Shown here piece by piece: positions 28,464 to 38,900 of a DNA stretch of 64,000 bases. Where the stretch lies: contig JAGBVI010000051.1 in the NCBI GenBank assembly GCA_017630395.1, positions 41,174-105,173 on the forward strand, given 5' to 3'. The notes below the pieces were generated by a model. That model had not been told where the DNA came from, did not search any database, and saw only the letters and a list, made by a program, of their open reading frames with translations. How positions within the stretch are numbered: position 1 is the stretch's first letter; every line of letters begins with the position of its first letter. This stretch comes from Paludibacteraceae bacterium. Lineage in GTDB: Bacteria; Bacteroidota; Bacteroidia; Bacteroidales; Paludibacteraceae. The translations under genes were made by a program, and so were the position numbers.

Positions 28464-29219
28464 TTACTTCCTTCTTCTAAATTCTGAACATACTATTGAT
28501 GTGGCTACAGCTACATTTAATGACTCTGAAGTCTTTCTATCAGAGGGGTAGTTGGGGATAAAGAGTTTTTGAGTTATCCTTTGTTTTACCGCCTCGGAAA
28601 TTCCATTTCCTTCGTTTCCCATGACAATAATCCCATTAGAGGATAGGGTTGTTTCGTAGATAATCTCTCCCTCCAAAAATGTGCCATAAATAGGCAAATC
28701 CTCCACAGAGTCTATGAGTTTCACCAAGTCGGTGTAATGAATTTTTACTCTGGCAATAGCCCCCATTGTGGCTTGAACAACTTTGGGGTTATAGAGGTCG
28801 ACGCAATTATTGGAGCAGATTATATTCTCAATCCCAAACCAATCTGCAATCCGTATAATTGTTCCCAAATTTCCCGGGTCTTGCACTCCATCCAAAGCCA
28901 AAGATAGTTTTTCTTTCAGTCCGGACAGGTCCAAGTTCTCTTCTTTTCTTTCAAACAACGCCCACACCGCTTGCGGAGAGCGAGTTAATGAGAGACGTTC
29001 CAGTTCCTCTTTGGATGCAATATAACAATCGTTCTCCAGTCTAATCTCTTCTTTCTCATAGAAATCTTCGGTTCCAACGATTGTTTTACAATGGAAATAG
29101 GGTAGTAAATCACGCACCAATTTGTTTCCTTCTGCCAAAAAAAGATTTTGCTCATCGCGCACCTTCTTTTTGGTGAAAGACAATAACTGACGTAGTTTAT
29201 TTTTACTTAGCTTTTCCAT
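28464..29219 (-). CDS. TrmH/SpoU family RNA 2'-O-methyltransferase
   Basis: 251 residues. SPOUT methyltransferase with a trefoil-knot AdoMet site. N-terminal substrate-binding domain (RQLLSFTKKKVRDEQNLFLAEGNKLVRDLL) and the three SpoU motifs: SLALDGVQDPGNLGTIIRIADWFG (motif 1), IIVMGNEGNGIS (motif 2) and SLNVAVATSIVCSEF (motif 3). Likely 2'-O-methylates a ribose in rRNA or tRNA; which one is not evident, so no gene symbol. Located between the DUF4827 gene and the LytM-like gene with short spacers (10 and 12 bases). Confidence 0.92.
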   Translation of the reverse strand: MEKLSKNKLRQLLSFTKKKVRDEQNLFLAEGNKLVRDLLPYFHCKTIVGTEDFYEKEEIRLENDCYIASKEELERLSLTRSPQAVWALFERKEENLDLSGLKEKLSLALDGVQDPGNLGTIIRIADWFGIENIICSNNCVDLYNPKVVQATMGAIARVKIHYTDLVKLIDSVEDLPIYGTFLEGEIIYETTLSSNGIIVMGNEGNGISEAVKQRITQKLFIPNYPSDRKTSESLNVAVATSIVCSEFRRRK

Positions 29220-29229
29220 TTATTCAGTA

Positions 29230-29835
29230 TTATTCCAAACCAACTAACCAAATTTCGTATAACATTGGTTGTTTATTGTCGATATCGGAACGGTTTCCTC
29301 CATTTATAGCAATGTTGTACGAGTTTCCGATATCAAACGGGATAATTACTTTGCAGTGTCCTCCCACTCTTAAGTTTTTGACAGCCTGTTGAAAGCCTAC
29401 TCCAAATCTTGTTCCGTAGGGAGAGTTTAACAATACAAAGCCTTGCGGGTCCGGAGAGTATCGAGCTGTGCAATTATATATCTCCTTACCATTAAGCGTG
29501 TAGCCCACATAACGCACGTAGGCAGTCCAATTGTTTTGAGGAACTAAATCGCCATCACCCAATTCCACTTGGTGATAGTACAACCCATCTGCTTTCCCGC
29601 TTGTGTAGTTGTAATACAACTCGCGATCGCCATCTTTCCATTGTCCGGTACCTTCCGGCATTTTTTCAGTAACCGCAATATTATTTGATGTGATGAAGGT
29701 TGCAATCTCTTCTTTTTCACTCTCTACATAATCTGCGTATGTCTCAGTATCTTTGCAAGAGAGAGGAAGAAGTCCCAATAGTGCAACCCCAACGATTTTA
29801 GAGAAAAATTTCAATTCTATTTTTGACATATTCAT
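29230..29835 (-). CDS. DUF4827 lipoprotein (FKBP-like)
   Basis: 201 residues. Signal sequence VGVALLGLLPLSC with lipobox. The mature domain KEEIATFITSNNIAVTEKMP ... YYNYTSGKADGLYYHQVELGDGD ... WTAYVRYVGYTLNGKEIYNC ... FGVGFQQAVKNLRVGGHCKVIIPFDIGNSY follows the layout of an FKBP-type fold; recognised as DUF4827, a lipoprotein family that in Bacteroidales sits beside FKBP prolyl isomerases, as it does here (the gene 34 bases upstream). Envelope chaperone or isomerase-like role is inferred. An alternative start two codons downstream (MSKIELK) is possible. Confidence 0.82.
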   Translation of the reverse strand: MNMSKIELKFFSKIVGVALLGLLPLSCKDTETYADYVESEKEEIATFITSNNIAVTEKMPEGTGQWKDGDRELYYNYTSGKADGLYYHQVELGDGDLVPQNNWTAYVRYVGYTLNGKEIYNCTARYSPDPQGFVLLNSPYGTRFGVGFQQAVKNLRVGGHCKVIIPFDIGNSYNIAINGGNRSDIDNKQPMLYEIWLVGLE

Positions 29836-29869
29836 CTATTTTTATTCAAAGTTAAACAAATAAGAGGAG

Positions 29870-30406
29870 TTAGAGCCTCTTATTAGAATCAATTAATGTT
29901 ATTTCACAAATTATGGGAGTCCAGCCCGGAATACACTTTGGAAACCCAACCACACCGTATGCCATGTAAGAAGGTATGATGAATTCGCTGGTTTCGGAAA
30001 TTGTCATTCCTAATATTGCTTCTCTCATACCCATGATCATCTCACCCTTTTCGAGGTTGATGGTTTTCACCACTTTCGTCAATTTGTCGCAAGTGGTCCC
30101 ATCCAACATCTTGATAGAGTAGGAGATTGTAACGTCATCGGTCAAAGCAACTTTTTCTCCGTTTCCCTCTTTGATTATTCGGATTCCTATGCCGGTTCCT
30201 TCTCGTTTCCCTTGCCACTTAGTGGAGTCGATAAAACGAGTTATTTCCTCATTTTCCAAGTCATAAAATTGCTTGTTCATCTCCATCAAAGAGCCTTTTA
30301 CATCCTCTCGCTCCATTTTATTGACGGGGATTTGTGGAGCAGGGTCGGAACAAGATAATAATCCTATTCCAAGGATAAAACCGAATATTTGTGATTTATA
30401 ATTCAT
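29870..30406 (-). CDS. FKBP-type peptidyl-prolyl cis-trans isomerase lipoprotein
   Basis: 178 residues. Lipobox signal (LGIGLLSC), helical linker, then an FKBP domain: GIGIRIIKEGNGEKVALTDDVTISYSIKMLDGTTCDK, GEMIMGMREAILGMTISETSEFIIPSYMAYGVVG (here the usual YG-x-x-G region), and the final strand TPIICEITLID. It resembles GldI-type lipoproteins of Bacteroidota, which help folding of envelope proteins. Start ATG overlaps the nrnA-like stop by four bases (ATGA), so it is translationally coupled to the upstream gene. Confidence 0.88.
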   Translation of the reverse strand: MNYKSQIFGFILGIGLLSCSDPAPQIPVNKMEREDVKGSLMEMNKQFYDLENEEITRFIDSTKWQGKREGTGIGIRIIKEGNGEKVALTDDVTISYSIKMLDGTTCDKLTKVVKTINLEKGEMIMGMREAILGMTISETSEFIIPSYMAYGVVGFPKCIPGWTPIICEITLIDSNKRL

Positions 30407-31452
30407 TTCGTTTGTCTTTCTATCTCTTTTTTCAACACATCTTTTAAATCGAGGATGTTGGTTTCAAAATTTTTTAATGTCTCTTGCATCGGCTCAAATG
30501 ATTCTCCACCGGAAGCATTTAGATGCCCGCCGCCATTGTAATATTTTTTGGCAAACTCATTAAGAGGCACATCACCTAATGAGCGGAAAGAAATTCGAAT
30601 CTTCCCTTCCGTCTCTTTAAAAAATACCGAGCAAACGACACCTTTGATTTCTAATGGTATATTTACAAAACCTTCTGTATCACCGGCTTCGTAGTTATAT
30701 CGCATCAACTCCTCTTCAGTCAGCCAAAGGGTAGCAACACCTAAATCTTTGTTGATTCGCATATTGTTGGAGAGCAAGTGTCCTAACATACGGTATCGAG
30801 ATTCTTTATTGTTGTTATAGGTGCGACGATAAACTTCATCTTTGTTTACCCCTTTTTTTATTAATTCAGAGATGATGGTATATATTTCCGGGTGGTTGGA
30901 GTTGAAAGTGAACGCACCGGTATCTGTCATCATTCCAAGGTAGATGCAAGTGGCGCACTCTACAGACATCTCTGCGAAGTAACCCATACGGCATATCACT
31001 CGGAAAATCATTTCAGAAGTAGAAGACATCAATGGATAGGAGATTAATATATCTGCAAAACTACTTGGATTGGTATGATGATCTATCAGTAGTTTCCTTC
31101 CGGGTGCTTCTGCCACCGGAATAGCCATATCCCCAATTCGCTTTAATTCATTGAAATCCAAACAACAAATTAAGTCTGCATTTTTTATTAACTCGTTTGC
31201 TCCGTTTGGATTATTGGCATATATAAGAGATTCTTTTGCTCCGGGCAGCCAATTTAGATTCTCAGGGATAGCTGTTGGATAAATTACCGCCACCTTTTTG
31301 CCCTGACTTTGTAAAAACAGGCCAAGAGCAAGAGTCGATCCTATGGCATCTCCATCCGGAGAGGTGTGAGATACAAGCACGATGGAATCAGCAGATTCAA
31401 ATTCTGCTTTTGTCTCAGTAATCAAATCTTCTTTAATAATTTTTGTTATCAT
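30403..31452 (-). CDS. DHH-family phosphoesterase (NrnA-like oligoribonuclease/pAp phosphatase)
   Basis: 349 residues. Cytoplasmic manganese phosphoesterase that degrades very short RNAs and dephosphorylates 3'-phosphoadenosine 5'-phosphate. DHH domain: VSHTSPDGDAIGSTLAL (metal-binding DxD), LICCLDFNELKRIG, and LLIDHHTNPSSFADI (the DHH motif). Later MTDTGAF supplies another metal-binding Asp. The DHHA1 domain ends with NGGGHLNASGGESF, the substrate-binding glycine/His loop. Length and motifs match NrnA. In a leftward cluster: comEC 27 bases upstream, FKBP overlapping downstream. Confidence 0.92.
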   Translation of the reverse strand: MITKIIKEDLITETKAEFESADSIVLVSHTSPDGDAIGSTLALGLFLQSQGKKVAVIYPTAIPENLNWLPGAKESLIYANNPNGANELIKNADLICCLDFNELKRIGDMAIPVAEAPGRKLLIDHHTNPSSFADILISYPLMSSTSEMIFRVICRMGYFAEMSVECATCIYLGMMTDTGAFTFNSNHPEIYTIISELIKKGVNKDEVYRRTYNNNKESRYRMLGHLLSNNMRINKDLGVATLWLTEEELMRYNYEAGDTEGFVNIPLEIKGVVCSVFFKETEGKIRISFRSLGDVPLNEFAKKYYNGGGHLNASGGESFEPMQETLKNFETNILDLKDVLKKEIERQTK

Positions 31453-31479
31453 ATCTCTATAATTTTATTGGGTGCTAAT

Positions 31480-33054
31480 TTACAAAAAAAATTGGTATGT
31501 TGCACGATATATTGTATAAACAAATAAAACGGCTAGTAAACTGCTTATATATCGAAATTTTTTTCGAGTTAATATCCCTAATAATAGTACGACGATAAGA
31601 TATAAAAATGTCAGGTCGATTTCGGTGAAATCGATATTAATGACTGTTGAATAGGGGAGTTTACTCATCCAAGTTATGCTTTTGTTCATTCCAATCAAAG
31701 TCCAATCAACCAATGTTGCAAGTAGATCAGATAGGTAGGGAACCCACCCGAAAATTATCAGTGCTAATGTCAGATAAATGATTACTCCTGATAGTGGAAC
31801 CACGATTAGTCCGGAAAACCAAAAGTAGTTGCTAAATTGCTGAAAACAATAGAGTGTTAATGGGAGTGTGCCGATTTGTGCTGCCAAAGAAACGGAGAGT
31901 AAAGTCCATATTTTATCCGGAATCGACCTAAATTCTGCAATTCGGTAGATTCTATTCTGAAATAGGAGGATGGAGAGCAAAGCTAAATAGCTGAGCTGAA
32001 AACTGATGTCGTAGAGATAATTAGGGTTGTAAAGCAACATCAAAAATGCCGATGCAAACAAGGTGTTGTAGATGGAACTATGTTTATGTAGGATGGTGGA
32101 AAAGGCTGCTAATGTAAGCATGGTACTTGCTCGGACAACAGATGGAGAGAGACCGGTTATGTAGGTGTAGAGCCATAGGAATAATAATGAAATTACAATT
32201 CGTAGTTTCTCCCATTTCATTGACCGTAATATCCATTTTAGAACCCAAGTGAAGATGAAAAATACCACTCCTACATGTAGTCCGCTAACGGCTAAAATAT
32301 GACTGGCACCGGTGGCGGAATAGTTGTTCTGAATGGATTTGTCTAACAGCCTTTTCTCGCCTAATACCAAGGCGGATAATACCCCGAATTCATCATCATT
32401 CAGTTGCCACTGCTTCAATTGAGACAGGATTTTTTTTCTTGTTTTTCGTGCTTCCCTACTGATGGAAAATTGCTTTTCTACTCCCCATTTTCCCCATTCG
32501 GTTCGTTTTATATATAAGCTGCCGGAGAAGCCCTTGATTTGTAGATATCGTTGATAATCAAATTCTCCTTGAGGTACTTTGGGCGGTTGCGGACATTGTA
32601 CATTATTTATTAGCAGCAGATCGCCATCTTCCAATTTCCGGCTCTCTTCATCTTGGGCAATGTAGAGAATCATTTTTGTAGATGCCGGAATCCCTTCTCC
32701 TCGAATCAAAACAGGGCATTTTATCGTGGATTTTTTCACTTCCGGCAAGTCAATTATTTCGGCAGTAAAGCTAATGCGCTTATTTGTTTTCCAAGGTTTC
32801 CATAAATTTTCTTCAGACAGAGAACTATTGTGGGCTCCGATGAAAAATAGGAACAGAATGATCGAAATGCCCTCTATCCACCGGAAGTAAAATCGTTGCC
32901 GGCAGGAGATAAAATAGGTTAAAATGAAAAGAAAAAATGAGATAATCGTTCCCCAAAAGTAGAACGAAGAGTGGGGAAAATTTGTCCCCAATACAATGCC
33001 GATACACATTACCGGCGCAATCCGAAAAAACGGAGTTTTCGCCCAATCATTCAT
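31480..33054 (-). CDS. ComEC/Rec2 family DNA-uptake channel protein (short form)
   Basis: 524 residues from ATG 33054 (MNDWAKTPFFRIAPVMCIGIVLG); a 45-base longer start is less likely. Polytopic inner-membrane protein of the competence family that transports single-stranded DNA. The N-terminal helices are followed by a DUF4131-like beta domain (about 90-190), and the Competence domain with SALVLGEKRLLDKSIQNNYSATGASHILAVSGLHVGVVFF and SPSVVRASTMLTLAAFS. No metallo-beta-lactamase domain follows, as in many Bacteroidota ComEC proteins. Whether the cell is naturally competent cannot be judged from this gene alone. Confidence 0.9.
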   Translation of the reverse strand: MNDWAKTPFFRIAPVMCIGIVLGTNFPHSSFYFWGTIISFFLFILTYFISCRQRFYFRWIEGISIILFLFFIGAHNSSLSEENLWKPWKTNKRISFTAEIIDLPEVKKSTIKCPVLIRGEGIPASTKMILYIAQDEESRKLEDGDLLLINNVQCPQPPKVPQGEFDYQRYLQIKGFSGSLYIKRTEWGKWGVEKQFSISREARKTRKKILSQLKQWQLNDDEFGVLSALVLGEKRLLDKSIQNNYSATGASHILAVSGLHVGVVFFIFTWVLKWILRSMKWEKLRIVISLLFLWLYTYITGLSPSVVRASTMLTLAAFSTILHKHSSIYNTLFASAFLMLLYNPNYLYDISFQLSYLALLSILLFQNRIYRIAEFRSIPDKIWTLLSVSLAAQIGTLPLTLYCFQQFSNYFWFSGLIVVPLSGVIIYLTLALIIFGWVPYLSDLLATLVDWTLIGMNKSITWMSKLPYSTVINIDFTEIDLTFLYLIVVLLLGILTRKKFRYISSLLAVLFVYTIYRATYQFFL

Positions 33055-33160
33055 AGCACAAACAAAACAGTACAACGGGTAACTTCTGCAAGTTACCACA
33101 TGAGGTTTTTTATTCTAATATCTCTTTCACGTAAGGTAACCTCTATAATTAGAGGGCTGC

Positions 33161-33811
33161 CTAAAGAGCTTTTAACTTTTCAATAGTGTCCAGAGGATGA
33201 GTCGCCCCGAAAACAAAGCTCCCTGCCACCAAGATGTCGGCACCTGATTTCAGTAATTTTTCTCCGGTTTCAAAATTCACACCCCCATCAATTTCAATAA
33301 GTGCCTTGGAGTTTCGTTTACCAATCAAATCTTTTAATCTCGATGTTTTATCGAGAGTATTTTCAATAAATTTTTGACCTCCGAATCCGGGATTTACAGA
33401 CATCAGCATCACAACATCCAAGTCGGGCAAAATCTCCTCTACGGCAGTAATCGAGGTGTGCGGATTAAGTGTAACACCTGCTTTCATGCCCAGCGATTTT
33501 ATCTTTTGAATGGTGCGGTGCAGGTGCGTGCAAGCCTCGCAATGCACATTTAGGACATCTGCTCCCATTTTGTGGTAATCGTCGATAAATTTGTCCGGAT
33601 TTACAATCATCAAGTGTACATCCAATGGTTTTGTTGCGTAGCGTTTTACTGCTTCAATAACCGGGGTTCCAAAAGATATGTTTGGGACAAAAACACCATC
33701 CATGACATCCAAATGAAACCAATCAGCAACGCTGGAGTTTACCATTTCAATGTCTTTACGAAGGTCGGAAAAATCTGCCGACAATAACGAAGGAGCAATT
33801 AAATGTGCCAT
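33161..33811 (-). CDS. rpe: Ribulose-phosphate 3-epimerase
   Basis: 216 residues. TIM-barrel metalloenzyme of the pentose phosphate pathway interconverting ribulose-5-P and xylulose-5-P. Signatures: IAPSLLSADFSDLRKDI (N-terminal, catalytic Asp nearby), WFHLDVMDGVFVPNISFG, LDVHLMIVNPDKFIDDY, VMLMSVNPGFGGQKFI, and IEIDGGVNFETG with phosphate-binding AGSFVFG. It is the first gene of the leftward cluster that continues through comEC, nrnA-like, FKBP and onwards to rseP, with a candidate promoter upstream at 33877. Confidence 0.96.
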   Translation of the reverse strand: MAHLIAPSLLSADFSDLRKDIEMVNSSVADWFHLDVMDGVFVPNISFGTPVIEAVKRYATKPLDVHLMIVNPDKFIDDYHKMGADVLNVHCEACTHLHRTIQKIKSLGMKAGVTLNPHTSITAVEEILPDLDVVMLMSVNPGFGGQKFIENTLDKTSRLKDLIGKRNSKALIEIDGGVNFETGEKLLKSGADILVAGSFVFGATHPLDTIEKLKAL

Positions 33812-33876
33812 ATAAAAATTTTTATTGAAGGTAATTTATAGAAGTTACCCAAAGTGGCCAACTTCATAAAGTTTGG

Positions 33877-33884
33877 CAAAGATA
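33877..33884 (-). promoter_or_regulatory. Candidate -7 box for the rpe cluster
   Basis: Minus strand TATCTTTG (fits TAnnTTTG), 65 bases before the rpe ATG. No clear -33 TTTG. Confidence 0.5.
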
Positions 33885-34146
33885 CAATAAAGATTTGAGA
33901 GTGAGTGAGAAATGGGGGAAGAATGTTGAAAATTTCGTCCACAAAATCTAAATTCCTAATCTTAAGATCTTGGAAAATGTTTTCCAAATTTTCGATGCCT
34001 TATGAAAAGAAGACGAAACTGTGCTGTACTTGAGTTTTTAGAGTTCATCAGTTTGGCTTTACGGGAACACCAATTCCCCCCCGAAAATGCAATTGGGATA
34101 GAACCAACTGCGAGTGAATTCGGCAGCGAGTTGCATACGAACGTCA
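33885..34146. other. Intergenic region between DUF3943 and rpe
   Basis: Contains a perfect 8-base-arm palindrome TTGGAAAATGTTTTCCAA (33970-33987) that could be an operator or a weak terminator for the DUF3943 gene. The rest has no ORF of convincing composition. Confidence 0.45.
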
Positions 34147-35661
34147 TCAGTAGAAATATGTCAATCCAACCTTCGATTCCGACACGATACATTTTATATT
34201 CGGGAAGTGGGCATATTTTGTATGTCTGAAGTATTGCGTATATTGCAAATTAAGGTGCCAATTCTGATAGAGACGAAAAGTTGTTTTGGCAATAAATTGA
34301 TTGAGTTGCGTATTCCCCTTGTCCCCTTGAGCATTCAGGTAAAGCATCTCTTCGTGCGATAGTTTGCTTAAATTTAAGCTTTCATCATACCCTTTCCAGG
34401 TGAAGAGGTGAATCCGTTCCCATTCTAACATCAGTGCTATTTTCTCCCTCCATTTAAATTCCGGAGAAATCCGAAAACTATAGCCACTCCCCAGATTATA
34501 ATCTCTGTCCACTACACGATAAAAATCTGTATAACTTCCACCTAAGATAACACCATTAAGGTGAATGATACCTTCCATTCGGAACCGATTGTTTTTGCTT
34601 GAACAGTGCGATATGAGCCCGATTCCCAAGGTGGCAGCTTCCGAAATTCGGTAAGGAACAATGCGTTCTTTTAAACTCATAGCATCAGAATTTAGGAAAT
34701 TGAAATGTTGAAATAGTCCGATTAAAAGGTTGTTTTTTTTACTATTTGTCTTGAATAGTTTATGAAGAAGACCATCGCAACGGAACCCTCCGATAATGGG
34801 TTGTTTTTTCATTAAGTTCATCTCCAAATCCAACGTAAAATAGGAATAAGGATTGTGAAGAGAGGAACTGAAGGGATGTCCATATTCAAAATGCGATTGC
34901 AATTCTGCACCTTGAGCGTTCTCTTTCCAATTGTCCGTTTCGCACAGCAGTCGATAGTTGGCAGAAATTTTGAAATTAAATTTTGGCACATAGTCGTTTT
35001 TGGTTGTTGTGATGTTTCGTTTCCAAGTTTTGCCGGTAATTAAACGATTGAAGCCGTGCAGAGGAGAGATGACCCATATTCCCAACTCACGTAAAACCCG
35101 ATGAAATCCCCTTTTTTGTTCGTTGATGAGCAGATTTGACAAGCGCCAGGATACCTCACCCAGAGCCACCCCTCCAATGGTAGTAGCCAACCAATCGTTG
35201 ATGGCAGCAGGTTCACTTTCGAGAAGAAATTCCCACATTAAACTGCCGGCAGCAGTGAATGGGATAGCACTCCAAAAATTCATGTTACAAGATCTTGCCG
35301 CATTAAAATAGAGGCTCCCGTGATAGGGGTGAAAAAAGAGATTAGTGTCGAATCCATCGTTATCCCAGACAAAACCCGTTTGAAAATTACGGCGAATAGA
35401 TTTCCATGAGATACGAGCATAATCACCATCCAATGCATAACGGTCGAAAGCCCATACTCCCAGATTAATTCCGGTTATTTCTGCCGTAGCAATCCAAGGT
35501 TGAGGCTTAGAAAGTTTATGAAAAGAGGTATCCGATGAAGCATGTTTATCAGAGATGAAAAAGCACGTTTCCCCTTTTCTGGAAAATGTAATCGAAGATG
35601 TACACGGTAGGGAGGTGAGCATCAGGGAGATAAGGAGAGATATTTTAAGAGAACTTTCCAA
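34147..35661 (-). CDS. DUF3943 outer-membrane-associated protein
   Basis: The open frame reaches 35763 but contains no ATG before 35622, and bases 35671-35698 belong to a dispersed repeat; a TTG at 35661 gives a plausible signal peptide (ESSLKISLLISLMLTSLP), so I start there (504 residues), with ATG 35622 as alternative. The segment WDNDGFDTNLFFHPYHGSLYFNAARSCNMNFW and WEFLLESEPAAINDWLATTIGGVALGEVSWRLSNLLI is the DUF3943 pattern. The C-terminal half is a series of alternating strands ending in aromatic residues (YTQYFRHTKYAHF ... SESKVGLTYFY), as in beta-barrel outer-membrane proteins. Function unknown. Confidence 0.8.
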   Translation of the reverse strand: MESSLKISLLISLMLTSLPCTSSITFSRKGETCFFISDKHASSDTSFHKLSKPQPWIATAEITGINLGVWAFDRYALDGDYARISWKSIRRNFQTGFVWDNDGFDTNLFFHPYHGSLYFNAARSCNMNFWSAIPFTAAGSLMWEFLLESEPAAINDWLATTIGGVALGEVSWRLSNLLINEQKRGFHRVLRELGIWVISPLHGFNRLITGKTWKRNITTTKNDYVPKFNFKISANYRLLCETDNWKENAQGAELQSHFEYGHPFSSSLHNPYSYFTLDLEMNLMKKQPIIGGFRCDGLLHKLFKTNSKKNNLLIGLFQHFNFLNSDAMSLKERIVPYRISEAATLGIGLISHCSSKNNRFRMEGIIHLNGVILGGSYTDFYRVVDRDYNLGSGYSFRISPEFKWREKIALMLEWERIHLFTWKGYDESLNLSKLSHEEMLYLNAQGDKGNTQLNQFIAKTTFRLYQNWHLNLQYTQYFRHTKYAHFPNIKCIVSESKVGLTYFY

Positions 35662-35670
35662 AATCAATTT

Positions 35671-35698
35671 TACAATAAAATTAAAACAGCTTCTTAGA
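35671..35698 (-). repeat. Dispersed repeat, family A partial copy
   Basis: Minus strand CTAAGAAGCTGTTTTAATTT, matching the start of the copy at 11615. It lies at the 5' end of the DUF3943 gene. Confidence 0.5.
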
Positions 35699-35823
35699 AA
35701 AACACATATTTTTAACCGAAAATAATTGTAAATTGTTTCGATATTTTCATCCTTCTGCAACAAAAAAACATTAAGGCGATGTAATTACCTTGAAATCTTT
35801 TTCGATAATAGGTTAAAAAACAC

Positions 35824-35831
35824 TATCTTTG
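35824..35831 (+). promoter_or_regulatory. Candidate -7 box for ileS
   Basis: TATCTTTG fits TAnnTTTG; TTTC at 35800-35803 lies at the right distance (N20) for a -33 TTTG with one mismatch. Leader of about 75 bases before ATG 35908; I see no T-box-like structure in it. Confidence 0.55.
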
Positions 35832-35907
35832 CACCATAGAAGTTGCCTTTAGTTAAAAATACCAAGAGTAGCAACTGCATAAAAATTGTTGGAAATTTCA
35901 AAAAGAT

Positions 35908-38900
35908 ATGGCAAAAAAATTCGCTGAGTATTCAAATTTCAACCTCTCAGATATCAACAAAGAGGTTTTAAAACAATGGGAAGAAAAAGAGTTATTTCTT
36001 AAGAGTGTAAAGACAAGAGAAGGTGCCCCAACTTTCGTTTTTTATGAGGGACCTCCATCTGCCAATGGAATGCCAGGTATTCATCACGTAATGGCGCGTT
36101 CTATTAAGGATATTTTTTGCCGATACAAAACCATGAAAGGTTTCCACGTTAAGCGTAAAGCAGGTTGGGATACACATGGATTGCCGGTGGAGTTAGGTGT
36201 AGAGAAGGAGTTACAAATCACCAAAGAAGACATCGGGAAGAAGATTTCTGTGAACGACTACAACAATGCTTGTCGCACCAATGTGATGAAGTTTACCAAG
36301 GAGTGGACTGATTTAACTCAAAGAATGGGTTACTGGGTGGATTTGGATAACCCTTATATCACCTACGACAATCGTTACATAGAGACTTTGTGGTATTTAT
36401 TGAAAGAGTTGTATAAGAAGGGTTACCTTTACAAAGGATATACAATTCAGCCTTATTCGCCTGCTGCAGGAACAGGTTTGAGTTCTCATGAGTTGAACCA
36501 ACCGGGTTGTTATCGCGATGTGAAAGATACTACTGTGGTGGCTCAGTTTAAAATGTTGGATCCAAAGTCGGAAATGAGTGAGTGGGGGACTCCTTACTTT
36601 TTAGCATGGACAACCACTCCGTGGACACTCTCTTCCAATACGGCTTTGTGTGTGGGTCCGAATATTGATTATGTGGCAGTGCAATCTTATAACCCTTATA
36701 CGGGAGAGCCGGCAACCTACGTGTTGGCAAAAGATTTGTTGAATGCTCACTTCAGTCCAAAGGCCGCAGATGTTGCCATGGAGGATTATAAACCGGGAGA
36801 TAAGTTGGTGCCATTCAAAGTGATCGCAGAGTACAAAGGTGCTGATTTGGTTGGAATGAAGTATGAACAGTTGTTGAATTGGATAAAACCGGAAAATGCA
36901 GAGCAAGCATTTAGAGTGATTCCTGGTGATTATGTGACAACTGAGGATGGAACCGGTATTGTTCATATTGCGCCTACATTTGGTGCAGACGATGCTCGTG
37001 TGGCAAAAGCGGCCGGAATCCCTCCATTGCAATTAGTTGATAAGTTTGGTAATCTTCGTCCTTCTGTAGATTTAACTGGTAAATTCTACTTGTTGTCAGA
37101 CTTGGATGAAGCCTACGTAAAAGAGAATGTAAATGTAGCAGAATATAAGAAGTTTGAGGGTAAATTTGTTAAAAACGCATACGACCCGACTTTGACAGAA
37201 AAGGATGAGACATTGGATGTTGCCATCTGTATGGAGATGAAGGTCAACAACAAAGCTTTCAAAATAGAGAAACATGTTCACAACTATCCACATTGTTGGA
37301 GAACTGATAAGCCGGTGTTGTATTATCCATTGGATAGTTGGTTTATTCGTTCTACGGCGGCGCGTGACAGAATGATTGAATTGAACAAAACCATCAAGTG
37401 GAAACCGGAGTCAACCGGAACCGGTCGTTTTGGAAAGTGGTTGGAGAATTTGAATGATTGGAATCTATCTCGTTCTCGTTATTGGGGAACACCATTGCCT
37501 ATTTGGAGAACAGAAGATGGAACAGAAGAGAAGTGTATTGGTTCTATTGCAGAGTTGATAGAGGAGATTGAAAAATCGGTGAAGGCAGGATTCATGAAGG
37601 AAAATCCATGGAAGAACTTTAAAGTTGGCGTTTATACCGATGAAAACTATGACCCTAAAAACATAGACTTGCATCGTCCGTATGTGGATGACATCATCTT
37701 GGTATCAGACAAAGGAGAACCAATGAAGCGCGAGAGCGATTTGATTGATGTGTGGTTTGATTCAGGTGCCATGCCATTTGCTCAAATGCACTATCCATTT
37801 GAAAATAAAGAGGTGGTAGATAATGGAGAGTTTTATCCGGCAGATTTTATTGCAGAGGGTGTAGACCAAACACGAGGATGGTTCTTTACACTTCATGCCA
37901 TCTCTACGATGATAAAGGATAGTGTTGCCTTTAAGGCGGTTATTTCTAACGGTTTGGTTTTGGATAAGAATGGAAACAAAATGTCTAAGCGTTTAGGAAA
38001 TGCTGTGGATCCGTTTGAAACCATTGAGAAGTATGGATCAGATCCGTTGCGTTGGTACATGATTACCAATGCTTCGCCGTGGGATAATTTGAAATTTGAT
38101 GTAGAGGGTGTTGAAGAGGTTCGTCGCAAATTCTTTGGTACATTGTACAATACCTATTCGTTCTTTGCTTTGTATGCCAATGTTGATAGTTTCACGAATA
38201 GTCAACCGCAAGTTCCAATGGCTAACCGTCCGGAAATTGATCGTTGGATTATCTCTTTGTTGAATTCGTTGATTAAAGAGGTGGATGAGAGCTATAATGA
38301 TTATGAACCAACTCGTGCAGGTCGTGCTATCTCTAATTTTGTTAACGACCACTTGAGTAACTGGTATGTTCGTTTAAATCGTAAACGTTTTTGGGGTGGT
38401 ACTTTGACTGAGGATAAGTTGGCTGCCTACCAAACTCTATATACTTGTTTGGATACCATTTCTCGTTTGATGGCACCTATTTCTCCATTCTATGCAGACC
38501 GATTGTTCTTGGATTTGAACAATGCTACCGGTTGCGATGGTAGCGAGTCTGTCCATTTGTCTGATTTCCCTAAGGCAGACGAAAGTTTGATTGATAAAGT
38601 ATTGGAAGAGCGCATGCAGTTGGCTCAAGATATTTCATCAATGACATTATCTTTGCGTAAGAAAGAAAATATCAAGGTTCGTCAGCCTTTGCAACAGATT
38701 ATGGTTCCTGTCTTGTCTGAACGCGAGAAAGAAAATATTGATGCGGTGAAAGACCTTATCATGAACGAGGTGAATGTGAAAGGAATTAATTTTGTGGATG
38801 ATTCGGCAGGAATTTTGGTTAAGAAAATCAAACCGGATTTCAAAAAATTAGGTCCTAAGTGTGGTAAGAGTATGAAGATGGTGGCTGCTCAATTGCAGGA

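Noticed and set aside
34002-34229. Possible 75-residue ORF between rpe and DUF3943
   Set aside because: Overlaps the end of the DUF3943 gene on the other strand and shows no motif.
35832-35907. T-box riboswitch before ileS
   Set aside because: The leader is too short and lacks specifier and antiterminator features.
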